Shown piece after piece: positions 25,500 to 34,668 of a stretch of 64,000 nucleotides of DNA. Below the pieces are notes generated by a model, which ran no database searches, was not told where the DNA came from, and saw only the letters and a list, made by a program, of their open reading frames with translations. The stretch covers positions 44,582 to 108,581 of the forward strand of contig PMZR01000136.1 in assembly GCA_003170135.1 (NCBI GenBank). Direction: 5' to 3'. Source of the stretch: Acidobacteriota bacterium (GTDB lineage: Bacteria; Acidobacteriota; Vicinamibacteria; Vicinamibacterales; Fen-181). Every line of letters starts with the position of its first letter. Position 1 is the stretch's first letter. A program made the position numbers and the translations under genes.

Positions 25500-26161
25500 T
25501 GCGGCCCCTGCTGGCTCTCGCGCCGCTCGTCCTGACCCTGTCCGGCGTGCCTGCCCCGGCTGCCGACTGGCCGGACGGCCTGGCTGCCGACATCGTCATC
25601 CAGGCCTCCAATCTCAGCCAGGCGGGCCTGCACGGGGCGTGGACGCTCGCGGCCGATGCCAGTTCGTCGGACGGCATCAAGCTCGCGACATGGTCCGGTG
25701 ACTGCGCCGTGACAGACGCGGGCGCGCGCACGGCGCCGCTGGCCACGCCTGCGGACTACTTCGACGTCGCATTCGCCGCCGCCGCCGGGACGCCTTACCG
25801 GGTCTGGCTCCGCCTCAAGGCGCTGGACGACTCGGGCGATTGCGACTTTGTCTGGGTTCAGTTCTCAGACGCGCTCGTCGGCGGCCGGCTGGCCTACCAG
25901 GTCGGCACGCCGAGCGGACTCCTGGTCCGATTGCAGCCCTGCGGCGGCTGCGGCAACTCCGGCTGGGGATGGCAGGACAGTTCGTGGCGGCTGGCCCAGC
26001 CGGCAACCGTGACATTCGCGACGAACGGCGTGCACACGCTCCGGATCCAGGCGGGCGTGCGCGGTGTGCAGATCGATCAAATCGTCGTGAGCCCGGGCAG
26101 GTACCTGACCGGCGCGCCGGGGCCGTCACAGGACGACGTGACGAGCGTCCGCAGAGAGTAG
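25499..26161 (+). CDS. Secreted carbohydrate-binding-like protein of acidobacterial type
   Basis: A 220-residue protein with a signal peptide (MRPLLALAPLVLTLSGVPAPAA) and one galactose-binding-like beta-sandwich. Diagnostic segments are ADIVIQASNLS, YFDVAFAAAAGTPYRVWLRLKA, FVWVQFSDA, CGGCGNSGWGWQDSSW and VHTLRIQAGVRGVQIDQIVVSPGRYL. I associate this arrangement with acidobacterial secreted proteins. No catalytic residues are apparent; a role in binding the exported polymer is inferred from the setting. The ATG overlaps the preceding stop by one base. Confidence 0.7.
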   Translation: MRPLLALAPLVLTLSGVPAPAADWPDGLAADIVIQASNLSQAGLHGAWTLAADASSSDGIKLATWSGDCAVTDAGARTAPLATPADYFDVAFAAAAGTPYRVWLRLKALDDSGDCDFVWVQFSDALVGGRLAYQVGTPSGLLVRLQPCGGCGNSGWGWQDSSWRLAQPATVTFATNGVHTLRIQAGVRGVQIDQIVVSPGRYLTGAPGPSQDDVTSVRRE

Positions 26162-26173
26162 CGAGGCGACATC

Positions 26174-27205
26174 TTGGCGTCGATCTCGGTGATCATCGCG
26201 ACCTATAACCGGAGCGGCCTGCTCCGCGGCGCGCTGGACGCGCTCGCGCAGCAGGACGACCCGCGGGTGAGGGTGACGATCGTCGTTGCCGACAACGCGT
26301 CCACCGATGACACCCGCGCGGTGTACGACGGGGCGCGATCCCGCGCGACGCAGTTCGACTGGCTCTGGGTCCACGAGCCGCGCGCCGGCAAGTCGCACGC
26401 GCTCAACGCCGCGCTCGCGCGGTCCAGCGGCGAGTGGCTGGCCTTCACCGACGACGACGTCCGGCCCGAGCCCGGGTGGCTGGCGTCGATCGCGCGCGCC
26501 TTTGCGGAGACGGATGCGGACTTCGTGGTCGGCCGCATTCTCCCCATCTGGCAGGCGCCCCCGCCGCCGTGGCTCACGCCGGCCCTGTATGGCGTGCTCG
26601 GCGTGCCCGACAACGGCGCGACAGCCAGTGCGATCGGCCCCGGCGAGAACGAACACATCATGCCGATCGGCACCAACATGGCGGTCCGGCGGGCGGTCGT
26701 CGATCGGCTGGGCGGCTTCCGGCCGGATCTCGGCAAGCTGCGCAGCACGTTGCGCAGCGGCGAAGATCACGAGTTCTACCTGCGCCTGCTGCACCACGGT
26801 TGTCGCGGCGTCTACCTGCCGGACGCCCGGGTCCGGCACCTCGTGCCCGCCGATCGGCTCGCCCGTGGCTATTTCCGGCGGTGGTGCTACCAGAACGGCC
26901 GCAACGTCGCGACGCTCGAAGCGTCGTACCCGCGGCGCACGCCCCTGCTGCTCGGCGTGCCTCGGTACAAATGGCGCCGGGCGGCGACCGACGCGATCGG
27001 GCTCGGGGGCGCGTTCGCCGGCCGCGACCCGGCCGCGCGCTTCCGCCGATCGGCGGCGTTGCTCTGGTTCGCCGGGTACGTGCGCGAAACCTGGTGTGCA
27101 CGGGCGGCCTTGGGCCGAAGCGGCGCGCAGGATGTCCCACGAGACGCAGCAACTCCCGGACCCCGGACCGTTGCCAGTTCTCGTTTTCTGGATGCCGGAC
27201 GCTAA
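26174..27205 (+). CDS. Glycosyltransferase family 2 (A)
   Basis: A 343-residue soluble GT-A enzyme. SVIIATYNRSGLL, VVADNASTDDT, KSHALNAAL, FTDDDVRPEPGWL (DDD metal site) and SGEDHEFYLRLL are the usual donor, metal and catalytic-base motifs. The TTG start at 26174 is the only start that keeps the N-terminal strand and has GAGG eight bases upstream. The last about 18 residues (GPRTVASSRFLDAGR) are encoded by degenerate heptanucleotide repeat and are probably not part of the fold. It is the first of three related GT2 genes (28764 and 29735) that share the DDD and GEDHE layout. Confidence 0.87.
   Translation: MASISVIIATYNRSGLLRGALDALAQQDDPRVRVTIVVADNASTDDTRAVYDGARSRATQFDWLWVHEPRAGKSHALNAALARSSGEWLAFTDDDVRPEPGWLASIARAFAETDADFVVGRILPIWQAPPPPWLTPALYGVLGVPDNGATASAIGPGENEHIMPIGTNMAVRRAVVDRLGGFRPDLGKLRSTLRSGEDHEFYLRLLHHGCRGVYLPDARVRHLVPADRLARGYFRRWCYQNGRNVATLEASYPRRTPLLLGVPRYKWRRAATDAIGLGGAFAGRDPAARFRRSAALLWFAGYVRETWCARAALGRSGAQDVPRDAATPGPRTVASSRFLDAGR
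27152..27200. repeat. Heptanucleotide tandem tract at the 3' end of a GT2 gene
   Basis: Seven 7-base steps starting ACTCCCG, GACCCCG, GACCGTT, GCCAGTT form the last codons of the GT2 gene. The first two units match the tract at 34603 closely; later units are degenerate. Confidence 0.5.
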
Positions 27206-27208
27206 ACG

Positions 27209-28756
27209 ATGCCACTTGCCCAGCAACCCAACACCGCGTGGAACCTGATGACGGGAACCGTGGCGAAGTACGCGCTGCTCGCGGTCAACGTCGTGCTGGG
27301 CTTCCTCATGATGCCCTTCAACGTGGCGCATCTCGGCAAGGCCGATTACGGGCTGTGGATGCTCGTCGCGTCGATGACCTACTACTTCCAGCTGCTCGAC
27401 CTCGGGTACGGCAACGGCCTGGTCCGCCACATTACCGAAGCAGACTCGCGAGGCGACGTGGACGGCGTCAACGAGATCCTCAGCACCTTCCTCGTCACCT
27501 ATACGGCCCTTGGCGCCGTGGCCTTCGCCGGCATCGTGCTGCTGGCGGTATTCGCGGTGCCCCGCTTTCCGCACCTCACGCCCGGCCAGATCGCGACCGG
27601 CAGCTGGGTGCTCGTCGTCCTCGGCTTCCGGCTGGCGGTGGGGTTTCCGATGACCGTGTTCGGCGCGGTCACGAACGCGCGCCAGCGGTTTGCCCTCAAT
27701 ACCTGGGTGGCGGTGGTGGTCGCTCTCGTGAACGCGCTGATCACCTACGTCGTCCTCGTCACCGGCCACGGCCTGCTCACGCTGGTGCCCGCGACCGTCA
27801 CGGTCAGCCTGCTGTCCTATGGTGCGTATGCGGCGGTCGCGCGCCACGTCTTCCCCGCGCTGCGACTGAGTTTCTTCCGCTTCAGCCGCCGGCGCTGGCG
27901 CGAGGTGACCGCGTTCAGCATGTACCTGTTCGTCATCAGCCTCAGCGCGCAGATCGGCTTCAACCTCGACAACGTCGTCATCGGCGGGTTCCTGGGCACC
28001 GCGGCGGTTACCGTCTACGCGGTCGCGTCCCGCCTGGCCGATTACCAGCGCCAGATGAGCAGCCAGTTCAACGGCCTGCTGTTTCCGGTCGTCGTCGATT
28101 TCGAGGCGCGAGGGGACAGCGCCTCCTTGCGGGCGACCCTGCTGCACGGCACGCGCCTCGCCGTCGGTTTGGTCGTCGGCGTCACGCTCGCGCTTCTGGC
28201 CTTTGCCCGGCCCCTGGTCGTCCGGTGGATGGGGTCGAGCTTCGGTGAAAGCGTTCCGGCGCTCATCGCCCTGGCCCTGGCGGGTGTGGTCCTGGTCGGC
28301 GGAGGCCCGCTTGGCAACATCCTGCTCGTCATCGGCCGGCATCGCCTGGTGGCGTTCGTCTCGCTCGGCGAGTCGCTGCTCAACCTGGCGCTGAGCGTGG
28401 CGCTCGTCGCCCGCTACGGGATCACGGGCGCGGCCCTCGGCACGATGATCGCGGTCCTGGCCGTGAACCTGCTCGTCCTCGTCCCGATGTCATGCCGGGC
28501 GCTGGGCGTCCCGCTCGTCGAGTTCGCGCGGCAGTCGTTGCTGCCGGCCGTGATTGCATCGATACCCGCCGCGCTCGCCGCGTGGCTGTTGCGCGCATTC
28601 GTCGCGCCGGTCTCGTTGGGGGCCATCGTGGGCAGCGGCGCGCTGGTCGGTCTCGTCTATGTCGTGTCGTTCGGCCTCGTCGGCCTCGGCCGCACCGATC
28701 GGGCGCGGTACCTGCAATACGTCCGGCGGCTGCGTCCGAGCGTTGCTGCCGCCTAG
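27209..28756 (+). CDS. Wzx-type polysaccharide flippase (second)
   Basis: A 515-residue protein with about 12-14 helices. Its N-terminal region (VLGFLMMPFNVAHLGKADYGLWMLVASMTYYFQLLDLGYGNGLVRHI) closely parallels the first flippase at 15025, including the INEILSTF-type segment that follows, so the two are paralogues. It lies among four glycosyltransferase genes. A second repeat unit, or a branch-specific translocase, would explain two copies. The ATG follows the preceding stop by three bases. Confidence 0.88.
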   Translation: MPLAQQPNTAWNLMTGTVAKYALLAVNVVLGFLMMPFNVAHLGKADYGLWMLVASMTYYFQLLDLGYGNGLVRHITEADSRGDVDGVNEILSTFLVTYTALGAVAFAGIVLLAVFAVPRFPHLTPGQIATGSWVLVVLGFRLAVGFPMTVFGAVTNARQRFALNTWVAVVVALVNALITYVVLVTGHGLLTLVPATVTVSLLSYGAYAAVARHVFPALRLSFFRFSRRRWREVTAFSMYLFVISLSAQIGFNLDNVVIGGFLGTAAVTVYAVASRLADYQRQMSSQFNGLLFPVVVDFEARGDSASLRATLLHGTRLAVGLVVGVTLALLAFARPLVVRWMGSSFGESVPALIALALAGVVLVGGGPLGNILLVIGRHRLVAFVSLGESLLNLALSVALVARYGITGAALGTMIAVLAVNLLVLVPMSCRALGVPLVEFARQSLLPAVIASIPAALAAWLLRAFVAPVSLGAIVGSGALVGLVYVVSFGLVGLGRTDRARYLQYVRRLRPSVAAA

Positions 28757-28763
28757 GGGTGAC

Positions 28764-29738
28764 ATGTCGATTAGCGTCCTGCTGGCAACGTTCAACCGTG
28801 CGTCGCTGCTCGAGCAGTGTCTCGCGCAGCTTGGCCGGCAGACGTTCGAGACCGGCGACGAGATCGTCGTGGCCGACAACGGCTCGACCGACACGACCGC
28901 GGCAATCGTCGAGGCAGCCGCGCGCCGCCTGCGCGCGCCGGTGCGCTACGTGCGCGAAACGGCGCCCGGCAAGTCGCACGCGCTCGCGACTGCCGTGGCG
29001 ATCTCGCACGGCGAGATTCTCGCGCTCACCGACGACGACGTCATCGTCGCCGATGACTGGCTGGCGACCATCCGCGCGCTGTGGCAGGAAGCGGACCTGG
29101 GCCTGGCCGGAGGGCGCGTGACGCCGCGATGGGAACGGCCGGCGCCGCGATGGCTGCGCCTCCAGGCCGCCGGCGGATACGGGCGCCTCGCCGCGCCGCT
29201 TGCGCTGCTCGACTACGGGCCAGGGCGGACGCCGCTCGGCGCCCGGACGGCGCTCGGCGCGAACATGGCGGTGGCGCGGCGCGCGCTCGAGGCCGCCGGC
29301 GGCTTCCCTCTCGACCTCGGCAAGCTGCGCGGGACGCTGCTGTCGGGAGAGGACCACCAGGTGTGCGAACGCGTGCAGGCGGCGGGCTTTACCGCGGTCT
29401 ACGATCCCCGGCTCGTCGTGCAGCACCACGTGCCCGCCGATCGGCTGCGGCTCGGCTACCACCTGCGGTGGTTCTTCTGGTCGGGGATCACCAACGCGGC
29501 GCTGGATCACGCCGGTGCCGCGGCGGGGGCGTCCGCGCGGACACGCCATTGGGCCGCCCGGATCTCCCGGCACGCTGCGCGCGCCATGAGGGCCGCCCTC
29601 GCCGCCGCCCCGGATCGCGCAGTGGAAGCGATGACCGAGATTGCGTTCGCGCTGGGATACCTGGCATTCACGCGCGGCTGGATGCGCGCCCATGTGGGCC
29701 GCGGCAACGCCGGCAGCCGTCGCCTGGAGGTGACATGA
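28764..29738 (+). CDS. Glycosyltransferase family 2 (B)
   Basis: A 324-residue GT-A enzyme. Motifs are SVLLATFNRASLL, VVADNGSTDTT, KSHALATAV, LTDDDVIVADDWL and SGEDHQVCERV. It is paralogous to the enzymes at 26174 and 29735. A C-terminal Ala/Arg-rich helical region (about 240-300) may contact the membrane. The stop overlaps the next start (ATGA). ATG 28764 follows AGGGGTGA. Confidence 0.87.
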   Translation: MSISVLLATFNRASLLEQCLAQLGRQTFETGDEIVVADNGSTDTTAAIVEAAARRLRAPVRYVRETAPGKSHALATAVAISHGEILALTDDDVIVADDWLATIRALWQEADLGLAGGRVTPRWERPAPRWLRLQAAGGYGRLAAPLALLDYGPGRTPLGARTALGANMAVARRALEAAGGFPLDLGKLRGTLLSGEDHQVCERVQAAGFTAVYDPRLVVQHHVPADRLRLGYHLRWFFWSGITNAALDHAGAAAGASARTRHWAARISRHAARAMRAALAAAPDRAVEAMTEIAFALGYLAFTRGWMRAHVGRGNAGSRRLEVT

Positions 29739-30733
29739 CAGTCGGTTCGGTGTCGATCCTCATCTGCACGTACAACCGGGCCTCGTATCTCGCCGAAACA
29801 CTGGCGATGCTCGCCCGCCTGCGCGTGCCCGAGGCGTGCGCGGCCGAGATCGTGATCGTCGACAACAACTCGACGGACTCGACGTGCCGCGTCGTCGCCG
29901 ATGCGGCGGCGACCTCCCCCATCCCGGTCCGCTATCTGTTCGAGGCCCGCCAGGGGAAGAGCTTCGCGCTCAACGCCGGCCTCTTGCGGGCCACAGGCGA
30001 CGTGCTCGCCCTCACCGACGATGATGTGCTGCCGGCGCTCGGATGGCTGGACGGCCTCGTCAATGCCTTTCGCGCCCACGACATCACGTTCGCGTTCGGC
30101 AAGGTGCTGCCCCGGTGGGGTTGCCTGCCGCCGCCGGAGTTGTTGACCGAGCGCGCGCACGAGATCTGGGGCCCGCTGGCCATCGTGGACTACGGCGATA
30201 CGGTCGTGGAATACACGAAGGACGCGCACGGGCAGAAATTGCCCGTCGGTGCGAGCCTCGCGTTCTCGCGCGCGGCGCTCACCGCGATCGGCGGATGGCG
30301 CACCGATCTCGGCAAGGTGAACAACTCGCTGATCTCGGGGGAAGATCACGAGATCTTCTTCCGCCTCCGCCGTGCGGATCTGTACCGCGGCCTCTACGAT
30401 CCGGCCATCGTCGTCCGTCACCTCGTGCCCGCTTCGCGCCTGACGCGGCGGTACTTCCGGCAGTGGTTCTACTGGCACGGCAGGACGCTCGCGCGCATGG
30501 CGCGCGACATCTACGCGCCGCTCGACCTCGACCGCGTCCCGCACATCGCCCGCGTCCCGCGGTTCCTGTACCGGCAGGCGCTGCAGCAAGGCTGGAAGTG
30601 GGTCCGCGTACTCGGCCGTCGCGACGGGCTCGCCGTGCTCATCGAGGAGCTGCAGACCATCGAGTACCTGGGCTTCTTCGCCGAGCGATGGCGTCCGATC
30701 CCCGTCCCCGTGACCAGCAGCGCGCAGGAGTGA
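29735..30733 (+). CDS. Glycosyltransferase family 2 (C)
   Basis: A 332-residue GT-A enzyme of the same subgroup. SILICTYNRASYL, IVDNNSTDST, KSFALNAGL, LTDDDVLPALGWL and SGEDHEIFFRL are present. A strong GGAGG lies six bases before the ATG at 29735, which overlaps the preceding stop. Three tandem paralogues with the same acidic motifs suggest successive addition of similar residues, an inference from order only. Confidence 0.88.
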   Translation: MTVGSVSILICTYNRASYLAETLAMLARLRVPEACAAEIVIVDNNSTDSTCRVVADAAATSPIPVRYLFEARQGKSFALNAGLLRATGDVLALTDDDVLPALGWLDGLVNAFRAHDITFAFGKVLPRWGCLPPPELLTERAHEIWGPLAIVDYGDTVVEYTKDAHGQKLPVGASLAFSRAALTAIGGWRTDLGKVNNSLISGEDHEIFFRLRRADLYRGLYDPAIVVRHLVPASRLTRRYFRQWFYWHGRTLARMARDIYAPLDLDRVPHIARVPRFLYRQALQQGWKWVRVLGRRDGLAVLIEELQTIEYLGFFAERWRPIPVPVTSSAQE

Positions 30734-30740
30734 TCGACAC

Positions 30741-33700
30741 GTGATGGATCCCGTGCTCCCCCGCTCCGCCCCCGACGCCGCGCCGCCCCTGCGTGTCGCC
30801 ATCGTCGCGCCGTCGATGCGCATCCTGGGCGGGCAGGCCGTGCAGGCCGAGCGCCTGCTGCGCGCGTGGCAGGGCGATGACCAGGTCAGCGCGTGGCTGG
30901 TCCCGATCAACCCGCTGCCACCCCGGTGGCTGCGCTGGGCGCTCGGGATCACCTACGCCCGCACGCTGGCCACGCAGATCGCGTACTGGCCGCTGCTCGT
31001 GCGCGAACTGCGGCGCGCCGACATCGCGCACGTCTTCTCGGCGTCGTACTTCTCCTTCCTGCTCGCGCCGCTGCCCGCGTTTCTGGTGGCCAGGCTGCTG
31101 CAGCGGCCGGTCATCCTCAACTACCGCAGCGGGGAGGCGCCGGACCACTTGCAGCGGTCGGCCATCGCCAGGACGACGATCGCGCGCGTCGATCGCAACG
31201 TCGTACCGTCGCGCTTCCTCCAGGAGGTGTTCGCGTCGTTTGGCGTTCCCGCGCACGTCGTGCCGAACATCGTTGACATGGAGAGGTTCCCCTTCCGCCT
31301 TCGCGACCCGATCGCGCCGAAGCTCGTGTCGACGCGGAACTTCGAGCCGCTCTACAACGTGGCCTGCACTCTGCGCGCGTTTCGACTGGTGCAGGACGAG
31401 TGCCCCGACGCCAGCCTGACGCTCGTCGGCGCCGGTTCAGGAGAGCGCTCGCTGCGCGAACTGGCCGGCCGGCTCGCGCTGCGGCACGTCACGTTTGCCG
31501 GACGGGTCGCCCCGGTCGAGGTCTGGCGCTACTACGACGATGCCGATATCTATGTCCAGACACCGGACATCGACAACATGCCGTCGTCAGTCCTCGAAGC
31601 GTTCTCGAGCGGGACTCCCGTGGTGTCGACGAACGTGGGCGGCGTGCCCGCCCTCCTGACCGACGAAGTGGACGGGCTGCTCGCGCCGCCCGACGACCAT
31701 GCGGCGATCGCCCGTCAGATCCTGCGCCTGTTGCGCCAGCCCGGCCTCGCCGCGCGGCTCGCCACGTCCGCGCGTGCGGAGTGCGAGCGATACACCTGGC
31801 CGCGCGTCCGCGGCCAGTGGCTCTCCGTGTACCGGGCGGCCGCATCGCGTCGTCCGCCGCTTGCTCTTGCGGCGCCAAGCGTCGATGCAGCACCCGCGGC
31901 CGCGCCGTCCCGCGCCGCCCGCGATCCGCGTCTCGCGCGGCTGGGATCGATGGATTCTGCCGAGATCCGGTTCCGCGCGCGAACCCTTCTGACGCGCGGC
32001 GCGCGCCGGTTGAGGGCCATTGCGCGTCCGGCGAAGTGGCGCCGCACCGACCTCGCGTCCCGGCTCGTCGCCGGCGCGGCGCTGCAACCGGCTCTCGCCC
32101 GGCTCGAGGCCAGGGACTGGGCGGGCGCGCATGACGAACTGTCGCGCTACCTGCGAGACCGTCCTTCGAGATTCGTGATCGACCTCCGATCGCGCCAGCC
32201 GCTGGCGGCCGCGATCACCGCCCGATTTCCGCGTGCCACTGACGACGCCCGCCGTCGGGCCGACCAGATCCTGGCCGGCCGGTACGATCTGCTTGGCTAT
32301 ACGAACCTGGAATTCACGCGGCGTGAGCAGGCACCCCGCCCGGCGAAATCGGGTCGGGAGTGGCCCGACCCGGATTGGGCGTACGACCCGGTGCACGACA
32401 AGCGCGCACCCGAGGCGTGGTGGAGCGACGTACGGTACCTGGATCCGCGATTTGGCGATCACAAGATCATCTGGGAACTGAATCGCCACCAGCACTGGCT
32501 CGCGCTCGGCCGCGCGTATTGGTTGACCGGGTGCGCAGCGTATCGTGCGCGGTTCGTCGCCGAACTGGAAAGCTGGCTGGCGCAGAATCCGCCGCTCGTC
32601 GGCATCAACTGGGCCAGCATGCTCGAGCTCGGGTTTCGCAGCGTGTCCTGGCTCTGGGCGCTCCACTTCTTTCTCGACGCCCCAGAGGACGCGAACGAGA
32701 CCCCCACGCAGGCTCCCTGGCTCGTCGATCTGCTCCTCGGCCTCGATCGACAAATGCGGCATGTCGAGGAGAACCTGTCGCAGTACTTCAGCCCCAACAC
32801 GCACCTGACGGGCGAAGCGCTCGGGCTCTACGTGGTCGGACGGACGCTGCCCGAGCTGCGGGCCGCCTCCCGATGGGAAGCCCTCGGCCGGCGCGTGCTC
32901 ATCGAACAGGCCGCGAAGCAGGTTGCGCCCGACGGCGGCCACCTCGAACGATCGACGCACTATCACCGTTACACGCTCGACTTCTACCTGCTGGCGCTCG
33001 CCGTTGCGCGAAGGACCGGCGACGAGGTTGCCGAACGGGCCTTCGAACCCCTGGTCACGCGCCTGGCCCGCTTCGCGTGGGCAATGGCCGACGCGACCGG
33101 TTCTCTCCCGCGGATCGGCGACGACGATGCGGGCGCGCTGCTGCCGATCTGCGGGAACGACGCCAGCGACGTACGGCCGTCGCTCTCGATGGCGGCCGCG
33201 CTGCTGCCGGGCCGTGTGCCGGCCGACGAACCGACCGAAGAAAGCTTCTGGATCTCGGGGGCCGGCGGCCTCGACGGGACGCGGACCGACGTCCCGGACG
33301 CCACGTCCGCGGACTGGGACCAGTCAGTCGTGTTTCCGACCACCGGCTATTACGTGTCGCGTTCCCGTTCGGGCGATCACCTCGTGTTCGACGCGGGCCC
33401 GCACGGCTTCCTCAACGGGGGCCATGCCCATGCCGACGCGCTCTCCCTGACGCTGTCACTTCGCTGGCATCGCCTCTTCATCGACACGGGCACGGGAACC
33501 TACACGATGGATCCGGCGCTGCGCGATCGCTTCCGCTCGACGGCGCTCCACAACACGCTGGTGCTCGACGACCGCTCGCAGTCGCAGCCCGATGGGCCGT
33601 TTCACTGGACGACGGCGGCCGACGGTCGCGTGGTCCGGTCAGCGTTCAATCCGCGGTTCGACTTCTTCGAGGCCCAGCACGACGGCTACTTGCCTGCCAT

Positions 33701-34580
33701 CCACCGCCGGGCGGTGTTCAGTGCGGCGGGCGACCTCTGGCTCGTCACGGATCACGTGCTGGGTCGCGGCCGACACACGGCGGCGGTGCAGTGGCATCTC
33801 GATCCTGAGTGGAACGTGCGCAACGACGCGACGGCCATTGAGGCGGCCCATGCCGACGGCTTGTGCGCTGCCATCGCCACGACGGCCAAACGCCTCGAGA
33901 TGTTTCGCGGCGACCGGACGAGCGGCCTCGGGTGGTGTTCCCCGGCCTACGGGCGGATCGTGCCGTGCCCGGCGCTGCGCTTCTCGCGCACCGGCGAGGC
34001 GCCGCTCTCGGTCGCAACGGTCATCGTTCCCTTGCACCGCGCATCTGACGTCTCGGTGGAACCCGTGACGGTCAGCGGCGGGCCCGGCAACGATGCCTAC
34101 GCCCACGCCATCCGCATCGTGCTTTGCGATGAAGTCGCTCTCGCGCTGTTCGCGGTGCCCCGTGATGAGTCGCGCCCGGGTGCGCCCGCCACCGCCCTCA
34201 AGTGGCAATTCGCTGACTGGGAAACCGATGCCCGGTTCGCCTTCGTCCGACTCTCCACGCAAGGCGCCGTCCGGGCCGTGTCGATCGTGGGCGGAAGCTT
34301 CCTGCAGCGCATCTCCAACGATCCATTCCGCCTTCAACTCGATCACGTCGTGGGCGATCTCGCGGTGGACCTCGAGCCGGGGGGACTCCTGGACCTGTTC
34401 AGCTCGGCGCCGCTGCCAGCCGTCGGGTTGGACGCGCCGGCAAGCGTCATCAACCGTGTGCGCCTGAACGACTCGCCGATGTCGTTTGGCCGCGCCGCCG
34501 CTGCCGTCCTTGTCCCATCGGCGCAGGCGGGCCGGTGGCGGCGTCAACCGATCGCCGAGGCGGCGGTCGGCCAGAGATAG
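30741..34580 (+). CDS. Fusion of GT4 glycosyltransferase and heparinase II/III-type lyase
   Basis: A 1279-residue protein without signal peptide. Residues 1-380 are a GT-B glycosyltransferase of family 4 (VAIVAPSMRILGGQAVQAERLL, then the C-terminal donor motif PSSVLEAFSSGTPVVSTNVGG). A Pro/Ala linker (about 380-405) leads to an alpha-toroid plus beta-sandwich typical of heparinase II/III. Segments there are ENLSQYFSPNTHLTGEALGLY (candidate catalytic Asn near 677), ERSTHYHRY (Tyr near 740) and GFLNGGHAHADALSLTLS (His near 895). In known relatives the lyase part is a separate, exported enzyme acting on uronate polymers. Here it is tied to a cytoplasmic transferase. A sequencing-error join is unlikely because the frame runs through a normal linker. 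Confidence 0.88.
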   Translation: MMDPVLPRSAPDAAPPLRVAIVAPSMRILGGQAVQAERLLRAWQGDDQVSAWLVPINPLPPRWLRWALGITYARTLATQIAYWPLLVRELRRADIAHVFSASYFSFLLAPLPAFLVARLLQRPVILNYRSGEAPDHLQRSAIARTTIARVDRNVVPSRFLQEVFASFGVPAHVVPNIVDMERFPFRLRDPIAPKLVSTRNFEPLYNVACTLRAFRLVQDECPDASLTLVGAGSGERSLRELAGRLALRHVTFAGRVAPVEVWRYYDDADIYVQTPDIDNMPSSVLEAFSSGTPVVSTNVGGVPALLTDEVDGLLAPPDDHAAIARQILRLLRQPGLAARLATSARAECERYTWPRVRGQWLSVYRAAASRRPPLALAAPSVDAAPAAAPSRAARDPRLARLGSMDSAEIRFRARTLLTRGARRLRAIARPAKWRRTDLASRLVAGAALQPALARLEARDWAGAHDELSRYLRDRPSRFVIDLRSRQPLAAAITARFPRATDDARRRADQILAGRYDLLGYTNLEFTRREQAPRPAKSGREWPDPDWAYDPVHDKRAPEAWWSDVRYLDPRFGDHKIIWELNRHQHWLALGRAYWLTGCAAYRARFVAELESWLAQNPPLVGINWASMLELGFRSVSWLWALHFFLDAPEDANETPTQAPWLVDLLLGLDRQMRHVEENLSQYFSPNTHLTGEALGLYVVGRTLPELRAASRWEALGRRVLIEQAAKQVAPDGGHLERSTHYHRYTLDFYLLALAVARRTGDEVAERAFEPLVTRLARFAWAMADATGSLPRIGDDDAGALLPICGNDASDVRPSLSMAAALLPGRVPADEPTEESFWISGAGGLDGTRTDVPDATSADWDQSVVFPTTGYYVSRSRSGDHLVFDAGPHGFLNGGHAHADALSLTLSLRWHRLFIDTGTGTYTMDPALRDRFRSTALHNTLVLDDRSQSQPDGPFHWTTAADGRVVRSAFNPRFDFFEAQHDGYLPAIHRRAVFSAAGDLWLVTDHVLGRGRHTAAVQWHLDPEWNVRNDATAIEAAHADGLCAAIATTAKRLEMFRGDRTSGLGWCSPAYGRIVPCPALRFSRTGEAPLSVATVIVPLHRASDVSVEPVTVSGGPGNDAYAHAIRIVLCDEVALALFAVPRDESRPGAPATALKWQFADWETDARFAFVRLSTQGAVRAVSIVGGSFLQRISNDPFRLQLDHVVGDLAVDLEPGGLLDLFSSAPLPAVGLDAPASVINRVRLNDSPMSFGRAAAAVLVPSAQAGRWRRQPIAEAAVGQR

Positions 34581-34602
34581 ATCGGCCTCGGGCCGGGCAT
34601 CG

Positions 34603-34651
34603 GCGTCCGGACTCCGGACCCCGGACTCCGGACTCCAAACCCCGGACTCCA
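34603..34651. repeat. Heptanucleotide tandem tract (GACTCCG)n
   Basis: Exactly seven 7-base units (GCGTCCG, GACTCCG, GACCCCG, GACTCCG, GACTCCA, AACCCCG, GACTCCA) fill the gap between the fusion gene and the first amidotransferase. This is the cleanest tract in the window. Confidence 0.75.
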
Positions 34652-34668
34652 AGACCACGAGATTCATC

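Noticed and set aside
34603..34651. Heptanucleotide tracts as CRISPR arrays
   Set aside because: Units are seven bases in direct tandem with no spacers and no cas genes nearby.
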